Shown here one piece after another: positions 1 through 8,407 of a DNA stretch of 42,360 nucleotides. The position numbers and the translations under genes were made by a program. Below the pieces are notes generated by a model. That model was not told the DNA's origin and did not search any database. It saw only the letters and a list, made by a program, of their open reading frames with translations. Source of the stretch: Marinagarivorans sp. (GTDB lineage: Bacteria > Pseudomonadota > Gammaproteobacteria > Pseudomonadales > Cellvibrionaceae); assembly GCA_028281865.1 (NCBI GenBank), contig JANQJB010000009.1, positions 1 to 42,360 of the forward strand, written 5' to 3'. Within the stretch, counting starts at the first letter, position 1. The number at the start of each line of letters is the position of its first letter.

Positions 1-288
1 AGAAGCTCGGTAACGAGGTCGAATTCCAGTAAATGCATGGCGAAAGTAACGCTTGCACGCAGGGCAATAATATTTTGGTACACGCAAGTGCAAAGTCATG
101 ATCTGATTGCCTTGGCGCGTGTGCTTCACCGTTCTTTGATAGGTGGCTTTGACTTTTAAATTATTGCTAGCGCAATGTTTACAGTGAGGCCTGAAATTGG
201 GTTTAGCCCAGACCTCTATACCTTGATCACGAGCCACTCGCTCGATCTCTAGGCCTGGAATACCTATAATTCTGCTTGTGTGGGACAT
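1..288 (-). CDS. ISL3-family transposase, N-terminal part (cut by window edge)
   Basis: The minus strand is open from an ATG at 288-286 to the window edge (96 codons, no stop). The start is supported by a GGAG ribosome site about 7 bases upstream. The product has two zinc-binding cysteine pairs, C36-x2-C39 and C75-x2-C78, separated by a basic segment and followed by an aromatic/basic stretch (residues 79-94). This is the N-terminal zinc finger layout of ISL3-type transposases, whose catalytic DDE domain would lie left of the window. It is not in the six-frame list because no stop is reached. Whether the element is intact cannot be told from here. Family assignment rests on recognition of the motif, not on a search. 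Confidence 0.72.
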   Translation of the reverse strand, partial: MSHTSRIIGIPGLEIERVARDQGIEVWAKPNFRPHCKHCASNNLKVKATYQRTVKHTRQGNQIMTLHLRVPKYYCPACKRYFRHAFTGIRPRYRAS

Positions 289-651
289 CGGTGTTCTCCA
301 TTAAATTGATCGTCGCAAAATCAGTTTAATGAATGCCGCTGTCCCCCGTTTATGATGATGAGCCTAAATCCAGCCTCGGAATGCCGACCCAGCCGAACCA
401 AATAAAAAACATCTCACGAAGCGTACTACTTTAAACTCGCTCTGTACTTGAGAACCAACGACCGTATATAAAGAGTCAAGGTTCAAAAAATCGTCTGGAA
501 CGATTTCTAACCGGGACGCGTAGTTGCCCGAATGGGCGGGCCCGAAGGGGTGAGCGCACGACTGCACGGAAGCAGGAGGTAGGGCAATGCAGGAGCAATT
601 GCCGAGGATAGCGCGAATAATAAATCGCTCAGTTTCACTTCAAACTTTCTA
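289..651. other. Gene-free stretch with IS-related debris and a hairpin
   Basis: No convincing gene is seen. Immediately upstream of the ISL3-like start is a 12-bp inverted repeat (299-310 with 320-331, one G-T wobble, 9-base loop) abutting its ribosome site. At 450-477 is one copy of a 26-28 base element that recurs at 662-687 inside the IS5-like remnant, which suggests that a second, deleted IS copy once lay here. A GC-rich tract at 505-560 differs from the AT-rich surroundings. The 67-codon minus-strand frame at 364-567 looks like a chance frame. Confidence 0.5.
450..477. repeat. Direct repeat copy A (pair with 662-687)
   Basis: The segment matches 662-687 at nearly every base apart from one substitution and a 2-base insertion; the shared core reads GAGAACCAA-Y-GACCGTATA then AGAGTC. 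In minus-strand translation both encode a D-S-L-Y core. Copy B lies at the C-terminal end of an IS5-like transposase remnant, so copy A is probably the same end of another, otherwise lost, element. Confidence 0.6.
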
Positions 652-1101
652 TTAATCTTTCGAGAACCAATGACCGTATAGAGAGTCCCGTTGGTTCACA
701 GAAAATGCAAAGCATTTAATCGTCCGTGAAAAACCCGTTTTCAACAAAATGAAACGGGGTGAACCTTGACCACGTCCAATTGGCATCGCCATTTTTTTTA
801 ACCTTTCACATAATCCGATATAAGTTAAGGTCAAAAAACACTGGAAACAGAGAAATAACTGGTGAGAATTAAACCCAACACCACTTGCAAGTGCACTTGT
901 TTTGTCTCCGTTAATTCCTTTTAGAAAATTTCGATCCGAGTGAAAATGTTGTTTTAATTGTCCAATGATCGATTCTACAAGCGGACGTTTGCGTAACTCC
1001 TCTAAAGTCGTTTTCTCAACGCCACGTGTTTGCTCTAGTTTTATGCCTATTTTATTTTCATAATCTTCGAAATAGGTTTTAGCGTGAGAAACGATGAAGT
1101 G
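652..1101 (-). pseudogene. IS5-like DDE transposase, C-terminal fragment
   Basis: The minus frame is open from just after a stop at 1104-1102 down to 652 (149 sense codons) but contains no ATG; the first usable start is a TTG at 834, well inside the conserved part. The translation holds the C-terminal DDE signature: R-x-P-L-V-E, with the likely catalytic Glu followed by Lys seven residues later, then the R-N-F-L-K-G and G-D motifs and a G-x-N segment, as in IS5/IS1182-type transposases. The N-terminal two thirds, including the two catalytic aspartates, are missing. The reading frame after about codon 95 carries a C-terminal tail not typical of the family. This is a decayed element and is not expected to be active. 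Confidence 0.75.
662..687. repeat. Direct repeat copy B (pair with 450-477)
   Basis: This is the second copy of the 26-28 base element and sits over the last codons of the transposase remnant. A further inverted repeat (ACCCGTTTT with GAAACGGGGT, 738-766) lies just inside it, so this area may represent the end of the original insertion sequence. Confidence 0.55.
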
Positions 1102-1441
1102 TTAAATTGCAAGCCTCTTTTTTACATATTGCTTTTTTTGTTGATAGTGCCGTCTATTATTTCACTTCTAAATATAATGTCTTTTTTTATCCCTTGTAAA
1201 TTTGATGCTCGCATTCAAATAACATGTGCTCTATTTTCATGGTTCGCAGAAGCGTAGATATTAATCTATAGTCCAATCTATGGTTGAACTGTTTTATTTT
1301 GGCTGGTGACAATCTTATTCAAAAGGGTGAATAGGGTACTGTTCTTTCAAAGGGTAATTTATATCTATTCACATATTTACTAAATTTGTAGTTTGTTAAT
1401 TTAAAAATGATATGTAACCAATTTTTTGAAGAGGCAAAAAC
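1102..1441. other. AT-rich intergenic region, no gene seen
   Basis: This 340-base stretch lies between the transposase remnant and the small secreted protein. It is strongly AT-rich with stops in all frames. It presumably contains the promoter of the 1442-4125 unit, but no promoter stands out clearly; a GAAGAGG ribosome site lies just before the GTG at 1442. Confidence 0.5.
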
Positions 1442-1720
1442 GTGACTTTAAAAAAAATGAGGCTTCTGGTTTTATTTGCCATTGCGAGTATCTGCATTTC
1501 GGCACACGCGGCTCAGCCGCAGAGCGTCAAACATATTGAAGATATAATCTTACCCGATGATACGATTTATGGTTACTACCTCGTGAAATGTAGTGATGGC
1601 CGGGAAGAGAGTGTTAGTGCCTGGAATGAAAAAAAGTTGTGGTGTGCTGGTAAAGGCAATAAAGACAACTGTCAGAAAAAACAACTTAAAATTGCGAAAG
1701 TCGTGTGCAGGGGGGCTTAA
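1442..1720 (+). CDS. Small secreted four-cysteine protein, function unknown
   Basis: The 92-residue product starts at GTG 1442, preceded by GAAGAGG at good spacing. Residues 1-23 form a Sec signal peptide: a basic start (KKMR), a hydrophobic core and an A-H-A-A cleavage region. The mature part of about 69 residues has four cysteines (K-C-S, W-C-A, N-C-Q and V-C-R), enough for two disulfides in the periplasm, and a lysine-rich C-terminal half. I do not recognise a family. The stop is only two bases from the ATG of the TonB receptor, so the two are almost certainly co-transcribed and perhaps translationally coupled. An accessory role for the receptor, for example in substrate capture, is possible but is only inference from position. 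Confidence 0.7.
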   Translation: MTLKKMRLLVLFAIASICISAHAAQPQSVKHIEDIILPDDTIYGYYLVKCSDGREESVSAWNEKKLWCAGKGNKDNCQKKQLKIAKVVCRGA

Positions 1721-1722
1721 TA

Positions 1723-4125
1723 ATGAATACTAAGTATTTAAGCAAAATTATCTCGCGCTGCATTCACGCAAGAGCAGGGCAATTACAATGGCAGCGCTAT
1801 CTATCGTATATCGCCATTTGTAGCTTACCTATGACCGCGACAGCTTCGGGCTCTGGTATTAAGGAAACGGTATTTGTAACCGCCGACAAGCTCGGTAGCA
1901 ATACCGTGCAAGAAATGGCCACCACAGTTAACATGGAAACAGGTGATGACCTAGAGAAAAAGGGCGCGTTAGAGTTAATTGACTTCGCTGCGTCCGTGCC
2001 CGGTTTGCAACTACAAGATTCGGGACCTGGCGATCGCGAGTACATTATTCGTGGCATTAATTCTACCGGAGCCTCAACTGTAGGCGTCTATTTTGACGAA
2101 GTACCGATTACAGCCAATAACAGCCAAGACGGTGGCGGTCGTAATATGGATATTAAGCTCATTGATATTGAAACGGTTGAAATATTTAACGGTCCACAGG
2201 GAACGCAATACGGTGCTAACTCCATGAGCGGCCTCGTGCGTTATATGCCCAGAAAACCAAACGTTTACGAAAATGAAGTGAAGCTAAGTCTTGACGCTTC
2301 ACAGATAAACGAGGGTGGTGATGCTTTTCTTGCTTCCGCAATTGCAAACCTTTCGCTGGTAGAGGGTAAACTTGCAGCGCGTGCTGTTGTTTGGAATAAC
2401 GACTCTGATGGTTGGATAGACCAGCCGAATTCGGAAGCGGGTCCTGTCGAAGATACCAACGACGAAGATACGACGGGCGGCCGTTTTATGCTTCGCTACA
2501 TTCCCAAAAGCAATATTATTTTTGATGTGATGCACTTGGAGCAGGATATGGAGATTGGCAGCATATCTGCTTATGTCCCTCTTGGCGAAGAGCATTTCGA
2601 CGGTGTTTCCGACGCCGACTTTACCAACTACGAGTTTGGTGCCAGCCCTTGGGATGAAAGTTTAGCGTTGTCACTTGCTAACTTGAGTTGGGAATTTGAG
2701 TTAGGCACTTTAACCCTGTCTGGCAGTGAAAGTACACGTGATATTTTTTACGTGCAAGACAGAACAAACCAAACACTAAGCGCGCTAAATCGTGGTGAAG
2801 AGCCAGTAACCGGCGGTGGCGGTGGTGGCGGCGGACGAGGTGGCGGCGGTGGCGGTGCTACTGCAGATGATGCCGTCACACTAAGAGCTGATTTGCATCC
2901 TCAGTCTCGCGATGTAAGTGCATCTGAAATTAGGTTTGCCTCGTTTTTAGGTGGGAGCTTTGAATTTTTTATTGGTGCTGCAATTAGGGATGAGGATAAT
3001 TACTGGCGTCGACAATATGTCGAGCACGAGACGGGTTATCGCTTTGAAGATTTCCATGTCGATACCTTATTCGATAATGCCAATGTTTCGGGTGTGCGTC
3101 TCGACAACGAAGCTAATTTTTTCCTTAAGCAGCGAGCGATCTTTGGCGAAGTTCTGTGGTACATCAATGACGAATTTACATTGACCGCAGGCGGTCGCTT
3201 TTTCGAATCTGAACAATCAACACAAGTGATTGAACATGCTCCGCGTGCTCGAGGTGGGAGATTTAATACAACGCCGCATGATAATCCGATCGCTTTTTCT
3301 GAGTCGAGTGAGGATGATCAATTTGCCGGTAAATTTAGCATTGCTTATCAGGGCATTGAGAACGTCAATTTATACGCGCTAGTTTCTCAAGGGTTTCGCG
3401 TCGGCGGATTAAATCAAAACAGCGGTGAAGATAGTGATATTCCTGTTTCTTTTGGCCCTGATTCGCTGACCAATTATGAATTGGGTTACAAAACTCAGTG
3501 GCTCGATGGGGATTTAACCTTTAATGGCTCGCTGTATTTTGTTGATTGGGAAGACATGCAAGTTCTCACGTTTTTTGGCTCAACATCCTACATTTCCAAT
3601 GCCGGCGCGGCGGAGGTGATTGGCACAGAAGTTAGCCTGGATTACAACATTAATGAGCATTTCATATTTTCCGCATCAGGCGGTTTTATTTCCAAAGCAG
3701 AACTTACTGCAGGACAGGAGGGCTTGGGCGATGACGACTCTCGTCTTGATTTCGAGGACGATGTGGGTCAAGCGGGTGATGACATACCCAATATTGCTGA
3801 TCTGCAACTCTACACCTCACTGGAGTATGTAAATTCGTTTTCTTGGGCTGATCTGCGTGTGTTCGCTGACTTGAGCTATCGAAGCAGTAGTAATACCCGC
3901 TTTAATACGGATAGCGTGTATAACTATGAAATACAAACTGCGCCTTTAGTTTCTCTGCGTACGACGCTTACTAACGAGTCACAGGGTTGGTCGGCTGCGT
4001 TGTATATCAAAAATCTCACTAATAGGGTCTCAGACTTTGATGCCGTTTTGGCTAACGACCAAAACCTTGCAGTATGGGGCGCAAGACCGAGAACTATCGG
4101 CCTTAAAATTAGTAAGTGGTTTTAA
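1723..4125 (+). CDS. TonB-dependent outer membrane receptor
   Basis: The product of about 800 residues is an outer membrane beta-barrel transporter that would take up a siderophore, cofactor or glycan using TonB energy. After an extended signal region it has a TonB-box-like ETVFVTA segment, a plug domain (about residues 55-165, with the S-V-P-G-L, Y-I-I-R-G-I and G-P-Q-G-T-x-Y-G-A motifs), and a barrel ending in the expected aromatic W-F. The closest overall type I recognise is the iron-complex/pesticin-receptor-like group; the substrate is not evident. ATG 1723 is preferred over GTG 1705 because of the GGGGGG stretch just upstream. Residues 364-378 are an unusual run of 14 glycines interrupted by one arginine, probably in a surface loop. 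A hairpin follows the stop. Confidence 0.9.
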   Translation: MNTKYLSKIISRCIHARAGQLQWQRYLSYIAICSLPMTATASGSGIKETVFVTADKLGSNTVQEMATTVNMETGDDLEKKGALELIDFAASVPGLQLQDSGPGDREYIIRGINSTGASTVGVYFDEVPITANNSQDGGGRNMDIKLIDIETVEIFNGPQGTQYGANSMSGLVRYMPRKPNVYENEVKLSLDASQINEGGDAFLASAIANLSLVEGKLAARAVVWNNDSDGWIDQPNSEAGPVEDTNDEDTTGGRFMLRYIPKSNIIFDVMHLEQDMEIGSISAYVPLGEEHFDGVSDADFTNYEFGASPWDESLALSLANLSWEFELGTLTLSGSESTRDIFYVQDRTNQTLSALNRGEEPVTGGGGGGGGRGGGGGGATADDAVTLRADLHPQSRDVSASEIRFASFLGGSFEFFIGAAIRDEDNYWRRQYVEHETGYRFEDFHVDTLFDNANVSGVRLDNEANFFLKQRAIFGEVLWYINDEFTLTAGGRFFESEQSTQVIEHAPRARGGRFNTTPHDNPIAFSESSEDDQFAGKFSIAYQGIENVNLYALVSQGFRVGGLNQNSGEDSDIPVSFGPDSLTNYELGYKTQWLDGDLTFNGSLYFVDWEDMQVLTFFGSTSYISNAGAAEVIGTEVSLDYNINEHFIFSASGGFISKAELTAGQEGLGDDDSRLDFEDDVGQAGDDIPNIADLQLYTSLEYVNSFSWADLRVFADLSYRSSSNTRFNTDSVYNYEIQTAPLVSLRTTLTNESQGWSAALYIKNLTNRVSDFDAVLANDQNLAVWGARPRTIGLKISKWF
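2812..2856 (+). repeat. GGN repeat encoding a poly-glycine insert
   Basis: Fifteen consecutive codons are GGN except one CGA, giving eight Gly, one Arg and six Gly inside the TonB receptor barrel. The third bases vary (C or T), so the run is maintained at protein level rather than being a simple recent trinucleotide slippage. Confidence 0.9.
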
Positions 4126-4174
4126 TATTAGAAGCTTAGACAGAGCAATACTCTAGTCATCGTCGATACGAAGT

Positions 4175-4210
4175 GCTCCAAGTATGCTGTTTGCATGCCT
4201 GGAGCTTTAA
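4175..4210 (+). terminator. Probable terminator after the TonB receptor
   Basis: The 13-base arms 4175-4187 and 4192-4204 pair around a 4-base loop with one mismatch and one wobble, followed by a short T-rich stretch. The T tract is weak, so termination may be partial. Confidence 0.5.
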
Positions 4211-4298
4211 TGGCTTACTTGCGTGCTATTTGCGGGGTATTTTCTATAGTTAATAGTGAACGAATAAGATTTTTAAAAAGGGTGGTAGAGGTGCACGA

Positions 4299-5939
4299 AT
4301 GATCAATTTCAACGTTGTAACGCGCATGGTAATACTTGTTTCAATGCCCTTAATTGTCATCGTGTTCTTGGCAATTTACAGTATCGGTCAGTTCAACAAA
4401 ATTGACTCGGGTATTAAACGAGTTTATGACGACAACGTTGTGCCGATGTTGCTATTAAAAAGTATCACTGACAGCTACCAAAATATCACGGATGCCGTTA
4501 ACAAAACCGACAATGGTTTAATCACACCTGATGATGCTCTGAAAGTTGTAGAAAAATCGAGGGCCCAAATTGCCGAGGGCTGGCAAACTTATTCCTCTAA
4601 ACAACTGAATAAAATAGAGCGAGATTTCGTGAATGAGGTGAACTCACTTTTTACTGCAGCAGACGAAGGCGTCGCTGAAGTCGAAAAAGTGCTGAACGAT
4701 ATGGGTGTTGAATTGACCTGGGATGAATTTGGCGATACACCCGTCGCAGACCTCAATGGCGACCTTTACGATCTTATCGACCCGATTGCGGAGAAAATTA
4801 ATACGCTTATGACGCTCAAGACCTCGTCGGCTAAGAAAGAGCGCGAGAGTTCGTCGGCTATCCTCCAAAAAAGCCAATTGAGTTTTATTATAATTGTGGG
4901 CACCACCATCATAATATTAGGTATTGCGAGCTGGACCATGAGCCGGGCTATCACCGGACCGCTCTTTTTGCTGCGTCGTGCAATCGAAAAGGCGGAACGC
5001 GAGAAGGACCTTAAGACGCCAGTTAATGTCGTTCGTGACGATGAGATTGGGCAAGTAGCGGTCGCCTACCAGAGGATGATATCGAGGTTCGCAGATATCC
5101 TTAAAAACTTTCAGCAGGTCATGCACAATCTCGACAGTAATGCTCAATCACTTTCCGAAAATACCGAACAATCGCGCAAACTCATCGCCGAGCAGTTGAA
5201 TGACACAACATTTGTTGCTCAAGCCAGCATGGAAATGCGCGATGCGATGGAAAACGTAAGTGTGGCTATTGGCCAGGCTGCGGATGCTGCCCAAGACGCT
5301 GTTTGCGCTAGTGAAAAAGGTGTTAATACCTTGGAGCAAACCATGACAACTATCAATCGTCTGGCTGAGCGGGTCAACGAAGTTCAGGCAAATATTGGTC
5401 GAGTATCGCAAGATAGCGATGCGATTGGCGATATTATTAATGTCATTCGCGGTATTGCTGACCAGACAAATTTACTTGCCTTAAATGCCGCTATCGAAGC
5501 GGCTCGTGCCGGTGACCAGGGTCGAGGTTTCGCCGTTGTTGCCGATGAGGTTCGCTCGCTTGCTCAGCGAACTCAAAATTCCACCGAAGAGATTCGCACG
5601 ATGATCGAGAAGCTGCGCGAAGGTACGGAGAATGCTGTCACTAATATTTCTGCCGGCAGCCAAGAGATGGCTTCAACACTCAGGGAGGCAGAAAAAACTC
5701 GCGAGTCATTGCGTGAGATGATTCAATCCGTTACATCCATCAACGATATGAATAATACCATTGCCGAAACGACAACGCGCCATATGAAAACCGTAAGCGA
5801 AGTCACTGACAACACAGATAGAATTGCCGAGAGCTGCAAAAAATCGAGCGAATCTGCGGAGTTGGTGGATTATACAGGGCAAGAATTGAGGTCGGTCTCC
5901 AATCAATTAAGTACCTTACTGTCGGAGTTTAAGGTATAG
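4299..5939 (+). CDS. Methyl-accepting chemotaxis protein
   Basis: This 546-residue inner membrane chemoreceptor senses a periplasmic ligand and controls the CheA kinase. Order of domains: TM1 (residues 9-29), a periplasmic four-helix-bundle type sensor (about 30-190), TM2 (about 195-216), HAMP (217-270), and a long cytoplasmic signalling coiled coil. The highly conserved hairpin tip ([18 protein letters not shown] and the following [12 protein letters not shown]) is at about residues 387-420. There is no C-terminal CheR/CheB tethering pentapeptide. The ATG at 4299 has an AGAGG ribosome site. It stands alone, between the TonB receptor and the acylation pair, and no chemotaxis operon is in the window apart from the CheX/CheY-like genes at 8-10 kb. 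The ligand is unknown. Confidence 0.95.
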   Translation: MINFNVVTRMVILVSMPLIVIVFLAIYSIGQFNKIDSGIKRVYDDNVVPMLLLKSITDSYQNITDAVNKTDNGLITPDDALKVVEKSRAQIAEGWQTYSSKQLNKIERDFVNEVNSLFTAADEGVAEVEKVLNDMGVELTWDEFGDTPVADLNGDLYDLIDPIAEKINTLMTLKTSSAKKERESSSAILQKSQLSFIIIVGTTIIILGIASWTMSRAITGPLFLLRRAIEKAEREKDLKTPVNVVRDDEIGQVAVAYQRMISRFADILKNFQQVMHNLDSNAQSLSENTEQSRKLIAEQLNDTTFVAQASMEMRDAMENVSVAIGQAADAAQDAVCASEKGVNTLEQTMTTINRLAERVNEVQANIGRVSQDSDAIGDIINVIRGIADQTNLLALNAAIEAARAGDQGRGFAVVADEVRSLAQRTQNSTEEIRTMIEKLREGTENAVTNISAGSQEMASTLREAEKTRESLREMIQSVTSINDMNNTIAETTTRHMKTVSEVTDNTDRIAESCKKSSESAELVDYTGQELRSVSNQLSTLLSEFKV

Positions 5940-5994
5940 TCTTTAGCGATTTACTGCCTGTCAATTCGGATTGATTCGGTGGGCAAAGTCCTTT

Positions 5995-6023
5995 TTGGTG
6001 AAAAGTTTATAATCACGTATAAT
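5995..6023 (+). promoter_or_regulatory. Candidate sigma-70 promoter for the SGNH/acyltransferase pair
   Basis: A perfect TATAAT (6018-6023) lies 17 bases after TTGGTG (5995-6000), about 120 bases before the SGNH start. A second TATAAT at 6077-6082 lacks a fitting -35 box. Confidence 0.4.
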
Positions 6024-6146
6024 AACGCCCCTAGCAAGTTCATAAGCAATTAAGATCACGTTGTAGAACCAGAAGATATAATATAAACAAAATCCACATT
6101 GTTCGATCGTTGACTGAAATCGAATGGGAGTGTAAATCAACAGAAT

Positions 6147-6872
6147 ATGCGTTCACCGCTTTGGTTTCTATTTTCTGTAAGTGCTTACTTTATATCTATC
6201 TTAAAAATGTTTTGGAGACATTCTCCAAAGTGGTTTCTAGCGCTTGTTTTTTTATTCTTAAGTTGCTTGATTGCCTTGGCCATACTTTGGCAAGACAGAA
6301 CTTCGCAAGACATATATAGTCATTGGATTCGCGATATACAGGCTTTGAGCCCGCCCAAGAATCTTATGGTAGGCAGCTCTTCAATCATGCGTATGGATGC
6401 AGAGAATGTTTTAAAGTGTGGTACTTGGATAAATCGCGGGATTGGCTCTGCTACCATAGATGATATAAAAACGTATATACGCCTAACGGCTCTGCGTCCC
6501 CAACCACCAAGTATCCTTCTCTATGTGGCGGAAAACGATATAGCCGGTGGGCAGCCTGTAACTCAAGTTACCTCTAATTTTGTAACACTTAGTGAAGTAA
6601 TTAAAAAAAAATTTCCAAGTGCTCAGTTACATGTATTGGCTATCAAACCATCACCTGCCCGGACGCGCTATTGGGCGCAGTTTAATGCCGTAAACGATTT
6701 TTTTCGCGAATATGCGAAAACGCATCCTAAAGTTAAATTTTATGATCCGTCGTGGCCAAAAACATCCAATACTATTGATACAAGGTTCTTTGTAGATGAT
6801 GGAGTGCATCTGACAGCGTTAGGTTATCGCCAATTTACTAAGGAGTTCAACGAACAAGAATGCAGCAAGTAG
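6147..6872 (+). CDS. Membrane-anchored SGNH/GDSL-hydrolase-like protein
   Basis: This 241-residue protein has a hydrophobic N-terminal part (about residues 5-48, one or two membrane segments) and an exported SGNH-type domain. The four blocks are visible: G-S-S-S near residue 74 (nucleophile serine), a G-I-G-S block near 98, an E-N-D block near 128 and D-G-V-H-L at about 217-221 (catalytic Asp and His). SGNH domains of this kind act as esterases or, when paired with acyltransferase-3 proteins, as the enzymes that place the acyl group on the acceptor. The next gene is exactly such an acyltransferase and overlaps by 13 bases. The start is uncertain: ATG 6147 has a poor ribosome site and an in-frame ATG at 6207 would still leave one membrane segment. 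The acceptor is unknown. Confidence 0.75.
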   Translation: MRSPLWFLFSVSAYFISILKMFWRHSPKWFLALVFLFLSCLIALAILWQDRTSQDIYSHWIRDIQALSPPKNLMVGSSSIMRMDAENVLKCGTWINRGIGSATIDDIKTYIRLTALRPQPPSILLYVAENDIAGGQPVTQVTSNFVTLSEVIKKKFPSAQLHVLAIKPSPARTRYWAQFNAVNDFFREYAKTHPKVKFYDPSWPKTSNTIDTRFFVDDGVHLTALGYRQFTKEFNEQECSK

Positions 6873-7954
6873 AACGAATTTACTTTATGGACTCCATGCG
6901 TGGAGTATTGATGATTTTAGGCGTTGTTTTGCACTCGGCACAGGTTTTTAATCCTGCACAAATATGGTTGATTTATTCACAAGATTCGACTTCGATAGCC
7001 GGTGCATTAGTATACATTATCCATGTTTTTAGAATGCCTGCTTTTTTTGTAATATCGGGTTTCTTTTGCGTCTTTACTATTCAAAAATATGGAGCTGATC
7101 GTTTCATTCGATTGAGACTTGTGCGCATAGGTATTCCATTGTTAGCAACAGCTGTAATATTGAATACGATACAGACTGCTATTCTTGTTAAGACTGGATG
7201 GAAACCTTTTGTTCTAAGTAACTATCTTCTAGAAGGAAGGTGGGTTTCACACCTATGGTTTTTGATTAATTTGATCGCCTATTTTATTGGCGCTTTTATT
7301 CTTGCCCGCTTTCTCGCTATGCCGATTTATCAGCTTGGCACGTATCTAGTTCGATTGTTGTTAGCGATACCGATTACAATAATTTTACTGTTTATGCCGT
7401 TACTCTCGATTGGTATTCTAGCCATCGGAAAACTCGGCTTTCCACTTTATGCGAATCTGTTTGGAGTTTTAGACATCTATAGCATCATGAAATATTTACC
7501 TTATTTTATTTTTGGTGCGTTGTTGGGGATTAATTATGAACTGCGACTGCGTTTTTCCACAGTAAACCCGATAATTTGTTTGTCTATTCTTTTGGTTACA
7601 GGGTTTGTTAACTATTGGTTTTCTTGGCCTGCGAATATAATAGGAGAGGTCGTCGATAATTATCTTTACGCCCTTCAGGCTTGGGTTTCTATAGTTTTGT
7701 TTTTTTACGTTTTTCACCGCTTGTTTAACGTGAAATCTCGGATATCAGCCTTTTTTTCTGATGCTTCCTATAGTATTTACTTGTTTCATCACGTTTTAGT
7801 TGTCGGGCTTGGATTGGTTATAATTGAGGTGGGTATAGGCGGTTTGGCTGGTATGCTTATGTTAATTGCTATTGTGGTCTTGATTACCGTTGGTATTCAT
7901 TATTTTTTGATATCGCGTATCAAAATCTTGCGTTTTCTTTTTAATGGAAAATAG
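6860..7954 (+). CDS. Acyltransferase-3 family membrane protein
   Basis: This 364-residue protein has about ten hydrophobic membrane segments. The N-terminus reads R-I-Y-F-M-D-S-M-R-G followed by V-L-H-S, the usual Acyl_transf_3 signature with the Arg and His that line the acyl-CoA site. Such proteins move acetyl or other acyl groups across the inner membrane for O-acylation of peptidoglycan, glycans or lipids. The gene overlaps the SGNH gene by 13 bases (AGGAG lies inside the upstream gene), so the two would work as a split version of the single-chain OatA-type acyltransferase-SGNH enzymes. The target polymer cannot be read from the sequence; no surface polysaccharide cluster is adjacent. Confidence 0.88.
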   Translation: MQQVERIYFMDSMRGVLMILGVVLHSAQVFNPAQIWLIYSQDSTSIAGALVYIIHVFRMPAFFVISGFFCVFTIQKYGADRFIRLRLVRIGIPLLATAVILNTIQTAILVKTGWKPFVLSNYLLEGRWVSHLWFLINLIAYFIGAFILARFLAMPIYQLGTYLVRLLLAIPITIILLFMPLLSIGILAIGKLGFPLYANLFGVLDIYSIMKYLPYFIFGALLGINYELRLRFSTVNPIICLSILLVTGFVNYWFSWPANIIGEVVDNYLYALQAWVSIVLFFYVFHRLFNVKSRISAFFSDASYSIYLFHHVLVVGLGLVIIEVGIGGLAGMLMLIAIVVLITVGIHYFLISRIKILRFLFNGK

Positions 7955-7993
7955 ATGCTCCTCGCAAAAAAATTGATAGCCTCGGTAGCTATA

Positions 7994-8371
7994 TTATTTA
8001 CCCATTTTCGTTAAATAAGCGTTAATTCCATTAACAATACTATTGGGGTTAAAGGGCTTGATGATCCAAGCAACAACACCATTTTGTTTGCCGCGGGCTT
8101 TTAAGTCTTTGCCGTGCTGGGTTGTAAGCATAAATACAGGAATATTACTGATTTCAGGGTTCTTAAATTTTTCCTCGCACATTGTCAAACCATCCATTTC
8201 TGGCATGTTGACGTCGCAAATAACTAGATCGATTTCGGGTCTTTCAATTAATGTGTTTAATCCTTGTAATCCGTCTTCTGCTTCCTCGACGGCAAACCCC
8301 TGCTCGGTAAGTGCTGATTTAAGTTGAGTTCTCACAACTTCTGAGTCATCTACCACTAATATTTTACGCAT
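7994..8371 (-). CDS. CheY-like stand-alone receiver
   Basis: This 125-residue single receiver domain has no output domain. Acidic pair D8-D9, phospho-acceptor D53 (in I-C-D-V-N-M-P), T84 and K105 (I-I-K-P-F) are all present, so it should be phosphorylated and act through protein contacts. It is the last gene of a minus-strand operon, 36 bases after the diguanylate cyclase, and the first gene encodes a CheX-like phosphatase with an intact catalytic motif, a plausible dephosphorylating partner. No histidine kinase is present, so the phosphodonor must be encoded elsewhere. It converges on the acyltransferase gene with 39 bases between. Confidence 0.93.
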   Translation of the reverse strand: MRKILVVDDSEVVRTQLKSALTEQGFAVEEAEDGLQGLNTLIERPEIDLVICDVNMPEMDGLTMCEEKFKNPEISNIPVFMLTTQHGKDLKARGKQNGVVAWIIKPFNPNSIVNGINAYLTKMGK

Positions 8372-8407
8372 TTGAAAGGTCTCTCCAACACCTTGTTCAC
8401 TATAACG

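Noticed and set aside
364-567. 67-codon minus-strand frame between the IS pieces
   Set aside because: Low-complexity composition, no ribosome site, and it covers a repeat and GC-rich debris.
1705-1722. GTG start six codons before the TonB receptor ATG
   Set aside because: It would overlap the small gene and place the G-rich ribosome site inside the coding region; ATG 1723 fits better.
6110-6319. 69-codon plus frame overlapping the SGNH gene start
   Set aside because: Shadow frame of the SGNH gene without motifs.
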